From contig JAFXOV010000024.1 of assembly GCA_017528425.1 (NCBI GenBank), positions 62,001 to 126,000 on the forward strand: a stretch of 64,000 nt of DNA, written 5' to 3'. Below, one piece after another: positions 27,483 to 35,751 of the stretch. The notes below the pieces were generated by a model. It had not been told where the DNA came from. It saw only the letters and a list, made by a program, of their open reading frames with translations, and did no database searches. The DNA is from Elusimicrobiota bacterium (GTDB lineage: Bacteria; Elusimicrobiota; Endomicrobiia; Endomicrobiales; Endomicrobiaceae). Each line of letters starts with the position of its first letter. The stretch's first letter is position 1. A program made the translations under genes and the position numbers.

Positions 27483-28466
27483 ATGAATGCCAAAGTTTCA
27501 ATAATAATACCTGTCTACAATACCGAAAAATACTTAAAAAAATGTTTGGATAGTGTAATACATCAAACATATAAAAATCTTGAAATAATATTGGTTAATG
27601 ACGGTTCTACCGACGGTAGCGGGAAAGTATGTTCGGAGTATGCACTAAAAGATGACAGAATAAAACTTATCCATACAGAAAATCGTGGGCCTTCTCACGC
27701 AAGAAACAAAGGATTGGAAACCGCAACCGGAGAATATATAGGTTTTATTGACAGTGATGATTATACAGACTTAAAAATGTTCGATGTATTGTTATCTAAA
27801 CAGAAAGAATATGATGCCGATATAGTTTGTTGTAATGTTGTTCTTGTCGATAACAAATTAAATTATTTAAAGCCTAAAATTCCCAACGGTATCGTAGAAA
27901 AGGATTTAAGTGTAAGTTTAGGCGTATTTGAATTATCGTTCGGGACATTTTTATGTAATAAACTTTTTAAGAAACATTTATTTAATTCCTTTAAATTAAA
28001 AGAGGGCTATTTTTATGAAGATTATGAAGCAACTACAAGATTATTAATTGTTTCAAAAAAAACAGTATATATCGATACAAATTTATATTTTTATAGCAGA
28101 TTAAATCCGAACAGCACAACAAACCAATTCAATTTAAAACTGCAAACGGATGCTTTTGAAATAGCTAAAGAAGTTTATTTGTTATGTAAAAAAGAAAAAC
28201 TAAAAAAAAGTACATATTTATCTTTGATAAGATTTTTGAATTCAAGTATCGGTTTACTAAGGATTTTATATTTTTATAAATTGGAAGAAGAACATTTGGA
28301 AAGAATAAAAGAACTTAAAATTTCTTTTGTAAAACATTTAAAAACATTTCTGCTATCACAAATATCATTAAAAGGAAAGATACTAATTATTATTTTTTTA
28401 ATAAATCCAAATATCTTAAAACATTTGAGAAGATTTCTTATAAAACAAAAACATATACAAAATTAA
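27483..28466 (+). CDS. GT2 family glycosyltransferase
   Basis: The 327-residue product has VSIIIPVYNTEKYLKKCLDSV, VNDGSTDGS, ENRGPSHARNKGLE and the metal motif FIDSDDY. It is more like the common EpsJ/WaaB-type GT2 enzymes than the paralogue set A-D. It ends the plus-strand run of the locus and converges on the minus-strand operon at 28489 with a 22-nt gap in which no clear terminator hairpin is visible. Confidence 0.85.
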   Translation: MNAKVSIIIPVYNTEKYLKKCLDSVIHQTYKNLEIILVNDGSTDGSGKVCSEYALKDDRIKLIHTENRGPSHARNKGLETATGEYIGFIDSDDYTDLKMFDVLLSKQKEYDADIVCCNVVLVDNKLNYLKPKIPNGIVEKDLSVSLGVFELSFGTFLCNKLFKKHLFNSFKLKEGYFYEDYEATTRLLIVSKKTVYIDTNLYFYSRLNPNSTTNQFNLKLQTDAFEIAKEVYLLCKKEKLKKSTYLSLIRFLNSSIGLLRILYFYKLEEEHLERIKELKISFVKHLKTFLLSQISLKGKILIIIFLINPNILKHLRRFLIKQKHIQN

Positions 28467-28488
28467 TTATTACCAAGCACAAAACATT

Positions 28489-29148
28489 TTATTTCTTATT
28501 TAATTTGTTCCTTAGAATTGTAATATAATCTTTGTATTCTTGTTGTTTATTACTTCTACCGAAATTGTTGTTGTGCAATCTTCTGTTTGAAGTTACAACG
28601 GGTATTTTTTTTACTTTGATATTTTTTTGTTGTAATCTTATTTGAAATTCTACAATATCTCCGGCTTTTAATACTTCATCAAAAGTTCCGACTTTATCAA
28701 ACACTTCTTTTTTTATTATGGAACATCCTGCAAGTGCACCGAAATAATTATCGTTTCTTGCTTTCAATTTCCTTTTATCTTCTTCGGATAATTCAGGAGA
28801 AACAAACTCCCTGGACATACTGAAAACAGCCTCAACACCGGAATCTTTTAAAAATTCATTATATAAATTCGATATGCCATTTTCTTCCATAACATCATCG
28901 GAATCAACATACAGAATATACTCACCTTTGGCTTCTTTAAGGCCCGCATTTCTTGTTTTTCCGATATGAGAAAAATTTACTTCTATTGTTTTACAACCTA
29001 AATCTTCGGCAATTTGTTTTGTATTATCCGTACATGAATCGCAAACGACTATTAGTTCCATATCTTGTATATTTTGTTTTTTTACACTTTCTATGGCTTC
29101 CTTAATATATTTAGAAGCATTTTTTGCTGCTATTATTACCGATATCAT
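28489..29148 (-). CDS. Short GT2 family glycosyltransferase
   Basis: The 219-residue product is essentially a bare GT-A domain: MISVIIAAKNASKYIKEAIESV, CDSCTDNT, GKTRNAGLKEAKGEYILYVDSDDVM, and GDIVEFQIRLQQKNIKVKKIP where sister genes have the acceptor-side ED motif. The family length is commonly 250-340. It is the last gene of the operon that contains the PqqD-like and HprK-like genes and overlaps the preceding gene by 4 nt. Confidence 0.85.
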   Translation of the reverse strand: MISVIIAAKNASKYIKEAIESVKKQNIQDMELIVVCDSCTDNTKQIAEDLGCKTIEVNFSHIGKTRNAGLKEAKGEYILYVDSDDVMEENGISNLYNEFLKDSGVEAVFSMSREFVSPELSEEDKRKLKARNDNYFGALAGCSIIKKEVFDKVGTFDEVLKAGDIVEFQIRLQQKNIKVKKIPVVTSNRRLHNNNFGRSNKQQEYKDYITILRNKLNKK

Positions 29149-29828
29149 TTGTTTGAAATTCCTTTTCTTAATATACTCATAATATATTTTGAATATTTTG
29201 GCCTAGCCAATAAAGTTATGTTATTACCATGTAATCTTCTCATATAAAAATTCTTATCAATAAAATGATTCAGATTTTCTCCGTTTTTTTCAAATCTATA
29301 TATGAGTTCGGTATCTTCCCCTGTTTGAAAATCTTCGTCGAAATTACCATATTTTTCAAACAAAGATTTGTTTACCATGGCCGTAGGCAAATGCCTTTTT
29401 TCTAATATCTCTCGTTTTTTTTCGCTGATAGTTATTGCATCTTTTTTAATCTTATCATTATCTATAATATTTTCATATTTTGTAAAAACTATTTGGCAGT
29501 CGGAATGCTCTTTAAAATATTGTATTTGTGTGCTTAGTTTGTCAGGTAACAAATAATCATCGGAATCACAAAATGCTATATATTCCCCTTTCGAGTTTTC
29601 TAACGCTGTATTTCTTGCGAAAGGTATGCCTTTATGTTCTATATAAAAGTATTTTATATCATTATATTCTTTTACTATTTTTTGGGTATTATCTGTTGAA
29701 CCGTCGTCAACAACTATCAATTCTATGTTCTTGTAATTCTGTGCATAAACACTTTCTATTGCCTGACGAATATATTTAGCATTATTGTACGTCGGCATCA
29801 TTACGGATACTAACGGTTCTTTACTCAT
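29145..29828 (-). CDS. Short GT2 family glycosyltransferase, PqqD/HprK operon copy 2
   Basis: The 227-residue product has VSVMMPTYNNAKYIRQAIESVYAQNYKNIELIVVDDGSTDNT, FCDSDDY and GEDTELIYRFEKNG. It is a close paralogue of the gene just upstream (29834), including shared GIPFARN/GISLARN and HFIDKNFYMRRLHGNNIT-like endings, so the pair arose by tandem duplication. It overlaps the following gene by 4 nt and starts 5 nt after the previous one. Confidence 0.85.
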   Translation of the reverse strand: MSKEPLVSVMMPTYNNAKYIRQAIESVYAQNYKNIELIVVDDGSTDNTQKIVKEYNDIKYFYIEHKGIPFARNTALENSKGEYIAFCDSDDYLLPDKLSTQIQYFKEHSDCQIVFTKYENIIDNDKIKKDAITISEKKREILEKRHLPTAMVNKSLFEKYGNFDEDFQTGEDTELIYRFEKNGENLNHFIDKNFYMRRLHGNNITLLARPKYSKYIMSILRKGISNK

Positions 29829-29833
29829 AATTA

Positions 29834-30514
29834 TTATTCTACACCTTTTCTTAAAATAGCTGTAATATATTTAACGGTATCTTGATTATAATTCAAAGTT
29901 ACATTTTTCCCGTGTATTCTTCTTATATAAAATATATCCGGAATTATATGTGAAATATTTACTCCTTTTTTTAAAATCCTGTACAAAAATTCCGTATCTT
30001 CCACTCCGCTGAAATTTTCATCGAAAAGCCCATATTTTTCAAACAGTTCTTTTTTTATAACACTGCTTGGTAAATATTGTTTTAAAAAGTTTTCCATTAG
30101 CTTTTCATGCATTGCCCTTTTATTTGTTTTAAGCTTTTCATCTTCAAAAAAATTTTCATATTTCGTAAAAACTATTTGACAGTCGGGATGTTCTTTAAAA
30201 TATTGCATTTGTGTATTTAATTTTTCAGGCAACCAATAATCGTCGGAATCACAAAACGCTATATATTCTCCATTTGATTTTTCCAATGCTATATTTCTTG
30301 CTAAAGATATTCCTTTATGTTCTATATAAAAATATTTTATATCTTGATACTTTTTTATTATTTCTTTTGTGTTATCGGTTGAGCCGTCATCAATAACTAT
30401 TACTTCTATATTCTTGTAATTCTGCGCATAAATGCTCTCTATTGCCTGGCCTATATATCTGCCATTATTATACGTCGGCATCATCACGGATACTAACGGA
30501 TTATTATTTATCAT
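29834..30514 (-). CDS. Short GT2 family glycosyltransferase, PqqD/HprK operon copy 1
   Basis: The 226-residue product has VSVMMPTYNNGRYIGQAIESIYAQNY, IDDGSTDNT, FCDSDDYW and GVEDTEFLYRILKKG. I use the ATG at 30514, because the 31 residues that would precede it are unlike any GT2 start and lie inside the PqqD-like gene in another frame. With this start it overlaps the PqqD-like gene by 11 nt, which implies translational coupling. Confidence 0.83.
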   Translation of the reverse strand: MINNNPLVSVMMPTYNNGRYIGQAIESIYAQNYKNIEVIVIDDGSTDNTKEIIKKYQDIKYFYIEHKGISLARNIALEKSNGEYIAFCDSDDYWLPEKLNTQMQYFKEHPDCQIVFTKYENFFEDEKLKTNKRAMHEKLMENFLKQYLPSSVIKKELFEKYGLFDENFSGVEDTEFLYRILKKGVNISHIIPDIFYIRRIHGKNVTLNYNQDTVKYITAILRKGVE

Positions 30515-30938
30515 TATTTTCTTCTTCTTTAAAAACTGGTTGCCAACCTTCTTCTTCGTCAACATCGTGTATAGGATCGGCCAACAACATTTCCTGTGCA
30601 TCGGCATATTCGGAAACTTTCATTTCGAATTTATCTTGTTTTATAACGGTTTCATCAAATTTGGGTGTTGCCGAAGATTGGTTATCTTCAACAATTATTT
30701 CTTTTTGTAAAAGGTCACCAACAAAGGCTTTTAATTTTTGGTCTATATCAGCAGGACAACCTTCAATTTTTTTCAGATTATCAATTACAGATTGTATTGA
30801 ACAACCGTTAAGTATAGCCTGAAAAACAACACTACCGCAATTATTCATTGCATAATAAATACCGGTTTCGGAATTTATTATGATAGCAATATTATTTGTA
30901 ACATCCGCAAACATTTTTGATTCGTTCAATTTATACAT
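30504..30938 (-). CDS. PqqD-like (RRE fold) protein with acidic C-terminal tail
   Basis: Residues 1-85 of the 144-residue product look like the PqqD family: a strand-rich start (MFADVTNNIAIIINSETGIYYAMN), NCGSVVFQAILNG, then a helical part with VGDLLQKEIIVED. PqqD domains bind leader peptides of ribosomal peptides or occur beside HprK-like kinases in glycan loci. The extra residues 86-144 are acidic and contain DPIHDVDEEEGWQP at 121-134, unlike plain PqqD. AAGGAG upstream lies inside the end of the HprK-like gene, one base away. Role in this operon is unknown. Confidence 0.72.
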   Translation of the reverse strand: MYKLNESKMFADVTNNIAIIINSETGIYYAMNNCGSVVFQAILNGCSIQSVIDNLKKIEGCPADIDQKLKAFVGDLLQKEIIVEDNQSSATPKFDETVIKQDKFEMKVSEYADAQEMLLADPIHDVDEEEGWQPVFKEEENNDK

Positions 30939-30939
30939 T

Positions 30940-31992
30940 TTATAACTCCTTAATAAACTGTCTTAATATTTTAACATTTTTATCTAAATTTCGTGATAAA
31001 TTTATTTGATAACAATCCAAATCTTTAACAAGAGAAAGAAGTAATTTTACATATTCTTTGTTCAGATGTTGATCCATCTGTTTGGCAGTCGAATAAACGA
31101 ATTGAGTAATTGCTTTTGTATTATTACTTTTTTCAATTGTCGGTTCCGATATATCGGAAATTGACGGAAAAATCATAGCTTTTATCGGTAACGACTTTAC
31201 AAAATTATTATTATATGCGGATATATCAAGTGTATATTTGGTATTGTTATAATTATCGTACATAAATTTAGATTTTAAGTTTGTTAATTTATTATACATT
31301 TGCGGTGTTAATGTAACCATCGAATATATCGGATGAGAGTATAGTATGTTGTTTTCTTTATTTATGATAAGATAGTCGTCGGAAACATATTGAAAATTTT
31401 CCATTAAACAAGTTATTGCCAAAGTAGTTTTGCCGCCACCGCTACTTGCACAAATTAAAACACCTTTGTTGTCTATGCCTACCGAAGCGGCATGTGCAAG
31501 AGAAGAATGAGAAGTTAATGTTGCAGGATATATTGCATTAACAAACAAATGTCCGAATTTTGGTAATATTTTGTCCGAAAAGTCTGATGCGGAAAAATAA
31601 AAAGAATTTGAAAAAATATTTTGCGCATTTAACATATTATGTTCCAGAAAAAATCTCATAATAGTTCGCTTATTATAAACAACGGCTAAATATTTATTAT
31701 TTTGATAAGAACTCGACAAAAAACTTCTTACATCATCTTTCCATATATGTAATACACTGTCGTAGTGATCAAGATTATCTTTTATAGTGAATTTAAAATT
31801 TTGTTCTATTCTGGGAATAATTTCTTCGTTTGCAATTTCTAACTTTATTTTTTTTACTCCCAAATCTAAATATTTCGTAACAACGGAATTTGTTTTTGCC
31901 GCTTTATTGAATTGTTTATCCAAAATGGCATAGTATTTTAAGAGAATATCTTTTTTCCCGTTGAACAAATTTGATTCGTTGTTTAAATTCAT
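30940..31992 (-). CDS. HprK-related P-loop kinase-like protein
   Basis: The 350-residue product has a variable N-terminal 175 residues and then an HPr-kinase-like core: a Walker A loop CASSGGGKTTLA and the acidic site QYVSDDYLII, matching the HprK active-site order. Related proteins sit with PqqD domains in exopolysaccharide and lasso-peptide gene clusters; in the latter some phosphorylate the peptide. What is phosphorylated here is unknown. I use the ATG at 31992, with AGGGTG 8 nt upstream, rather than a TTG at 31998. A promoter is visible upstream at 32029-32057. Confidence 0.72.
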   Translation of the reverse strand: MNLNNESNLFNGKKDILLKYYAILDKQFNKAAKTNSVVTKYLDLGVKKIKLEIANEEIIPRIEQNFKFTIKDNLDHYDSVLHIWKDDVRSFLSSSYQNNKYLAVVYNKRTIMRFFLEHNMLNAQNIFSNSFYFSASDFSDKILPKFGHLFVNAIYPATLTSHSSLAHAASVGIDNKGVLICASSGGGKTTLAITCLMENFQYVSDDYLIINKENNILYSHPIYSMVTLTPQMYNKLTNLKSKFMYDNYNNTKYTLDISAYNNNFVKSLPIKAMIFPSISDISEPTIEKSNNTKAITQFVYSTAKQMDQHLNKEYVKLLLSLVKDLDCYQINLSRNLDKNVKILRQFIKEL

Positions 31993-32028
31993 ATACAAAA
32001 CACCCTATTTTTAATGTTTCATAGAGTA

Positions 32029-32057
32029 ATTTTATAATATTTGACCAAGATTGTAAA
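32029..32057 (-). promoter_or_regulatory. Promoter of the HprK-like/PqqD-like/GT2 operon
   Basis: On the minus strand TTTACA (32057-32052) and TAAAAT (32034-32029) are 17 nt apart, inside the 85-nt gap before the HprK-like gene. This is the only sizeable gap in the block from 28489 to 33058 and fits an operon start. Confidence 0.5.
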
Positions 32058-32077
32058 TTTATTACGATGTTGATTTT

Positions 32078-33058
32078 CTAACGTTTTTGCGCCGACAATT
32101 TGCTTTTTAAAAAGCTTAAAGATATATTCGGGTTGTATTTAGATACGAACATAGAAAAATCGGAAGATTCTTTGATAATTTCAAACAAAAATTTCTCCTG
32201 CTCGTTATAAATATCTCTGTTTTCATTAAATTGTTGCTCGATTTGAGTTAAATATTCTTTTACAAAATTGAATTTGTCTTTATTATCTATAATTAAAGAT
32301 TCCACAAAAAACAATTTAATTCCATTCAAATCTATATTTTGTTTTTTCAAAAATTCATATAGCAATTTAAAACTTTCAATATAATGATATCCTCTGTGTT
32401 TCTTGTGCATAGCAGAATCACCATGTTGACAATAATGATAATAAGGTCCTTTAAAAATACATATTTTTTGATTCATCAAATCACCCGCATAAGAGAAATA
32501 AATATCTTCCGCACCGCATTTTACATTCGGGAACCTTAATTTATACTGTTCAATATATGCCCTTTTATATAATCTTGTCCACACAACAGGAGGAAATAAG
32601 TTTTGAATTTTCTTGGAATCAACGATTTCGAAATCTTTTTTTAAAAAAGTAAATTTACTGTAAGCTTTTTTTGTTCTATCAGAATATTCGTTAACAAAAT
32701 TTGCATTTATTACAACATTGGAATCCGTTTGTTTTATAAGTTTTACACTTTCTTCAATATATGTTTTGTCAATCCAATCATCGGAATCTATTAAATAAAT
32801 ATACTCTCCTGTTGATAAATCCAAGCCTAAATTTCTTGCATTGGAAACACCTTTATTTTGTTTCAAATCAATAATTTTTATTCTTTCATCTTTCAAAGAG
32901 TATTCTTTTAATATTTCTAATGAATTATCCGTAGAACAATCGTTTATACAAATTATTTCAATATCTTTTAATGTTTGGCTTATAATGCTGTTTATACAAT
33001 CTTTCAAGTAGTTGGAAGCATTAAAAACCGGAATTATTACAGAAACTGTTTTTTTCAT
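32078..33058 (-). CDS. GT2 family glycosyltransferase
   Basis: The 326-residue product has VSVIIPVFNASNYLKDCINSI, INDCSTDNS, LIDSDDW and CGAEDIYFSY. It resembles the paralogue family A-D in its catalytic half but has its own C-terminal half. It starts 39 nt after the nucleotidyltransferase-like gene and ends 85 nt before the HprK-like gene. Confidence 0.85.
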   Translation of the reverse strand: MKKTVSVIIPVFNASNYLKDCINSIISQTLKDIEIICINDCSTDNSLEILKEYSLKDERIKIIDLKQNKGVSNARNLGLDLSTGEYIYLIDSDDWIDKTYIEESVKLIKQTDSNVVINANFVNEYSDRTKKAYSKFTFLKKDFEIVDSKKIQNLFPPVVWTRLYKRAYIEQYKLRFPNVKCGAEDIYFSYAGDLMNQKICIFKGPYYHYCQHGDSAMHKKHRGYHYIESFKLLYEFLKKQNIDLNGIKLFFVESLIIDNKDKFNFVKEYLTQIEQQFNENRDIYNEQEKFLFEIIKESSDFSMFVSKYNPNISLSFLKSKLSAQKR

Positions 33059-33097
33059 AAATAACTCTCTTACAAAAGCTTATATTTTTATTAAAAT

Positions 33098-34201
33098 TCA
33101 ACATTCAAACATTTTATTTGCCATTTTTTCAAAAAACAAAGTGTTTATTATAGGAACTCTTTGTATTATTTTTAAATAGAGAAATTGAGCAAACAACTTT
33201 GTTTTGCCGAAAAAATCTGATTTTTCCTTAATTCTTATTTCTTTTATTATTTCTTGTGCTCTATAAAAGCATAAATGATTTTTTGTATAAAGATTAAAGT
33301 CTTTTTGTTCCCGCTTCGATATTTGTATTGAAGAAATTAAATCATGTGGTATCGTATTAGGTAAAAAATACTCAAACAGTTCCAACATTATCTTTATTTG
33401 TGCAAGACTTCCGGTTTCTTTTGCTTTTCGTATTACATTCTCCCAATTTATATTTTTATTGTTTTTTATAATATAAAATGAGTCTAACAACCACGATATC
33501 TTTTTGTAAAAGGTCTGAGAATAAATAATATCATTATAGCCATTATTAAACAATAAAAACAAAAAATCCTCAATGTTTGCAATTAAGATATGCAACCCGT
33601 GAAATTCGTGTTTTATTGCTCTTTTGAAAATATCTTCATACACTTTATCGACATTTTTATTGGAGTTAATAAGAGTATGATAAACGGCTATTCGTTGATT
33701 ATCGTTTTTGAGTATCTCGGTTACATTTCCATATTTCCCGTTTATTTTAAATCCTAACTTTTTACTTATTTCAATAGTTTTACTAAACCGCTCTTTCGGA
33801 ACAGCACAGTCTGCAACATACATCATTCTTGTTTTGTCAGCATCGAACACTTTCATAGAAGAATTTTTTATAAACATAACCGGAATATCATTTTTATTTA
33901 GCTCCGCTACTAACTGCTTTACACTCAATAGCAAAGAAACATTATAGTATTGAAACAATCTCAAAACACCTTTCAACCTCGGTTCAATATTTTTCGGAAT
34001 TTCTATATGCGGATTATTTTGGAATAATTGTGCCAGCAAAAAATTAAACGGAAGAGTTTCTTTTTCTATACTATAATCAAAATCATATAACAAGCTATAA
34101 ACTTCGTCTTTTGTTACAGTATTTGAAGTATATAACTTTAAAAGAAAAGTCTCTTTTTTAGAAAGATTAAGACGTTTTATAAAAAAATTAACATCTAACA
34201 T
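33098..34201 (-). CDS. Nucleotidyltransferase-like protein (NTP_transf_5 type), active site probably degenerate
   Basis: The 367-residue product matches the layout of the uncharacterised nucleotidyltransferase family found with PqqD and HprK-like genes: an N-terminal helical region, LNKNDIPVMFIKNSSMKVFD, RMMYVADCAVPKERFSKTIEISKKLGF, a middle FLFLLFNNGY and SWLLDSFYIIKNNKNINWENVIRKA. In active members R-x(3)-D-x-D-x-L-V is expected where RMMYVADCAVP stands, so one of the two metal-binding Asp residues is missing. The assignment rests on pattern only; function is unknown. Confidence 0.55.
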   Translation of the reverse strand: MLDVNFFIKRLNLSKKETFLLKLYTSNTVTKDEVYSLLYDFDYSIEKETLPFNFLLAQLFQNNPHIEIPKNIEPRLKGVLRLFQYYNVSLLLSVKQLVAELNKNDIPVMFIKNSSMKVFDADKTRMMYVADCAVPKERFSKTIEISKKLGFKINGKYGNVTEILKNDNQRIAVYHTLINSNKNVDKVYEDIFKRAIKHEFHGLHILIANIEDFLFLLFNNGYNDIIYSQTFYKKISWLLDSFYIIKNNKNINWENVIRKAKETGSLAQIKIMLELFEYFLPNTIPHDLISSIQISKREQKDFNLYTKNHLCFYRAQEIIKEIRIKEKSDFFGKTKLFAQFLYLKIIQRVPIINTLFFEKMANKMFEC

Positions 34202-34309
34202 AACAAAAATTTCCTGTTTATATAAACATCATCGAAAATTTATAATATTTATTCAAAATATTGTAAAATATTAGTGTCGTTATTCTATCAAAATAACATA
34301 AAAAAATAA

Positions 34310-35680
34310 ATGTTTATAAAAAACAAAAATTTTCCATTTATATTAGCTTTACTGTTAACGGATTGCATAAGTTTTATGCTGTCTTTTTTGGTAGCTTTTT
34401 ATTTTAGATTTTACATTTTAAACACAACTGTTATTCACTCTTTCAATCAATATTTAACAATATCTGTTTTTTTGGTTCCTATATGGATATTATTCGTTAA
34501 TTTTTTCATAGGATATAAATTATTTTATATATCAAAATTTAATTTGTTTATAAAAGTCTTAAGGACATCTACGGTCTTTATTATTTTTATTCTTGCTGCG
34601 GTTTTTATTATTAAAAACGATTCCTCCAGATTATTTATGTTTTTTGTTTGGCTTAATTTAATATTATTTACATCCTGTTTCAGGTATATTCTTAAAAGAA
34701 TAATCGCATATATAATATACAAACTGAACATAAGAAACAACTTGTTGGTAATAGGTAAAAAAGTAAGAAAATATAAAAAATTTTTTAACAATATCTATAT
34801 AAACAAGGTTTTTTATTATCCGTATCAAATGGAAGCAAAAAACGTAGAGAATTTAAAATATTTATCAATCAAAAAAAACATTAAAGATATAATTATTACG
34901 AATTATTCTTTAAAAGATACAGAATTTTTATCATTATGCGATTGGGCACAAACAAATGATATTAATATAAAAATTTTACCGAATGAAGTTCAAATGACAA
35001 AGGATAAAATCGTTTTGGATGATACGTTAGGCATTCCGGTTGTATTTTTAGTATCTACCCCTGTAAAAGATTTTGATTATTTTTTAAAAAGAATATTAGA
35101 TATTATTTTCTCTTTAATTTTATTGATTCTTTTATTGCCTGTATTTATAATCATTTCTATTTGTATAAAATTGGAAAGTAAAGGTCCTATTTTGTATAAA
35201 CAAATAAGAATCGGTTATAAAAGACAAAAATTTTACTGTTATAAATTCAGAAGCATGTGTGAAAACGCAGAAGAACAGCTGGAAGAATTAAAAAAAGATA
35301 ATGACACCGTTTTTTTTAAAATGAAAAACGACCCGAGAATTACCAAAATAGGCAAATTTATTAGGAAATACAGTATAGATGAATTACCACAACTTTTCAA
35401 TGTACTAAAAGGAGAAATGTCTCTTGTAGGGCCAAGACCTATGCTTGAAGAAGAAATGATAAAAATAGAAAAAAGATATCACAATTATAATTTAAGTAAA
35501 CTATTCAAAGTTATTCCGGGTATAACAGGCTTATGGCAAGTATCGGGCAGAAGCATTCTTAATGATGAAAAAAAATTAGAACTTGAAATTTTTTATATCG
35601 ATAACTGGTCTTTAAATTTTGATATAAAAATATTGTTAAAAACCATAGTGGTTGTACTTTTCCATAGAGGAGCTTTTTAG
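34310..35680 (+). CDS. Polyprenyl-phosphate sugar phosphotransferase (WbaP/WcaJ family)
   Basis: The enzyme puts the first sugar-1-phosphate on undecaprenyl phosphate to start a repeat unit. The 456-residue product has four or five N-terminal membrane helices, a cytoplasmic nucleotide-binding-like middle, and a C-terminal bacterial sugar transferase domain: KRILDIIFSLILLILLLPVF, KFRSMC, DPRITKIGKFIRKYSIDELPQLFNV, GEMSLVGPRPM, ITGLWQVSGR. The sugar is not predictable. It stands alone on the plus strand, divergent from the nucleotidyltransferase-like gene, and is followed by a strong terminator that closes the glycan locus. Confidence 0.92.
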   Translation: MFIKNKNFPFILALLLTDCISFMLSFLVAFYFRFYILNTTVIHSFNQYLTISVFLVPIWILFVNFFIGYKLFYISKFNLFIKVLRTSTVFIIFILAAVFIIKNDSSRLFMFFVWLNLILFTSCFRYILKRIIAYIIYKLNIRNNLLVIGKKVRKYKKFFNNIYINKVFYYPYQMEAKNVENLKYLSIKKNIKDIIITNYSLKDTEFLSLCDWAQTNDINIKILPNEVQMTKDKIVLDDTLGIPVVFLVSTPVKDFDYFLKRILDIIFSLILLILLLPVFIIISICIKLESKGPILYKQIRIGYKRQKFYCYKFRSMCENAEEQLEELKKDNDTVFFKMKNDPRITKIGKFIRKYSIDELPQLFNVLKGEMSLVGPRPMLEEEMIKIEKRYHNYNLSKLFKVIPGITGLWQVSGRSILNDEKKLELEIFYIDNWSLNFDIKILLKTIVVVLFHRGAF

Positions 35681-35698
35681 ATTATAGTTTGTAATCAA

Positions 35699-35738
35699 CA
35701 AAAAAGGCTCGAAATTTTTTCTCGAGCCTTTTTTTTTA
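35699..35738. terminator. Bidirectional intrinsic terminator
   Basis: Arms GGCTCGA (35706-35712) and TCGAGCC (35722-35728) are flanked by an A run on the left and a T run on the right, which also pair. It serves the sugar transferase gene (plus) and dapB (minus), whose ends converge here. Confidence 0.9.
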
Positions 35739-35751
35739 TTTAATTTATATT

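Noticed and set aside
15846-35680. Polysaccharide locus considered as a horizontally acquired island
   Set aside because: Base composition is even lower in GC than the flanks, as is common for such loci, but no integrase, att repeats or tRNA-flanked junction was seen, so transfer cannot be shown.
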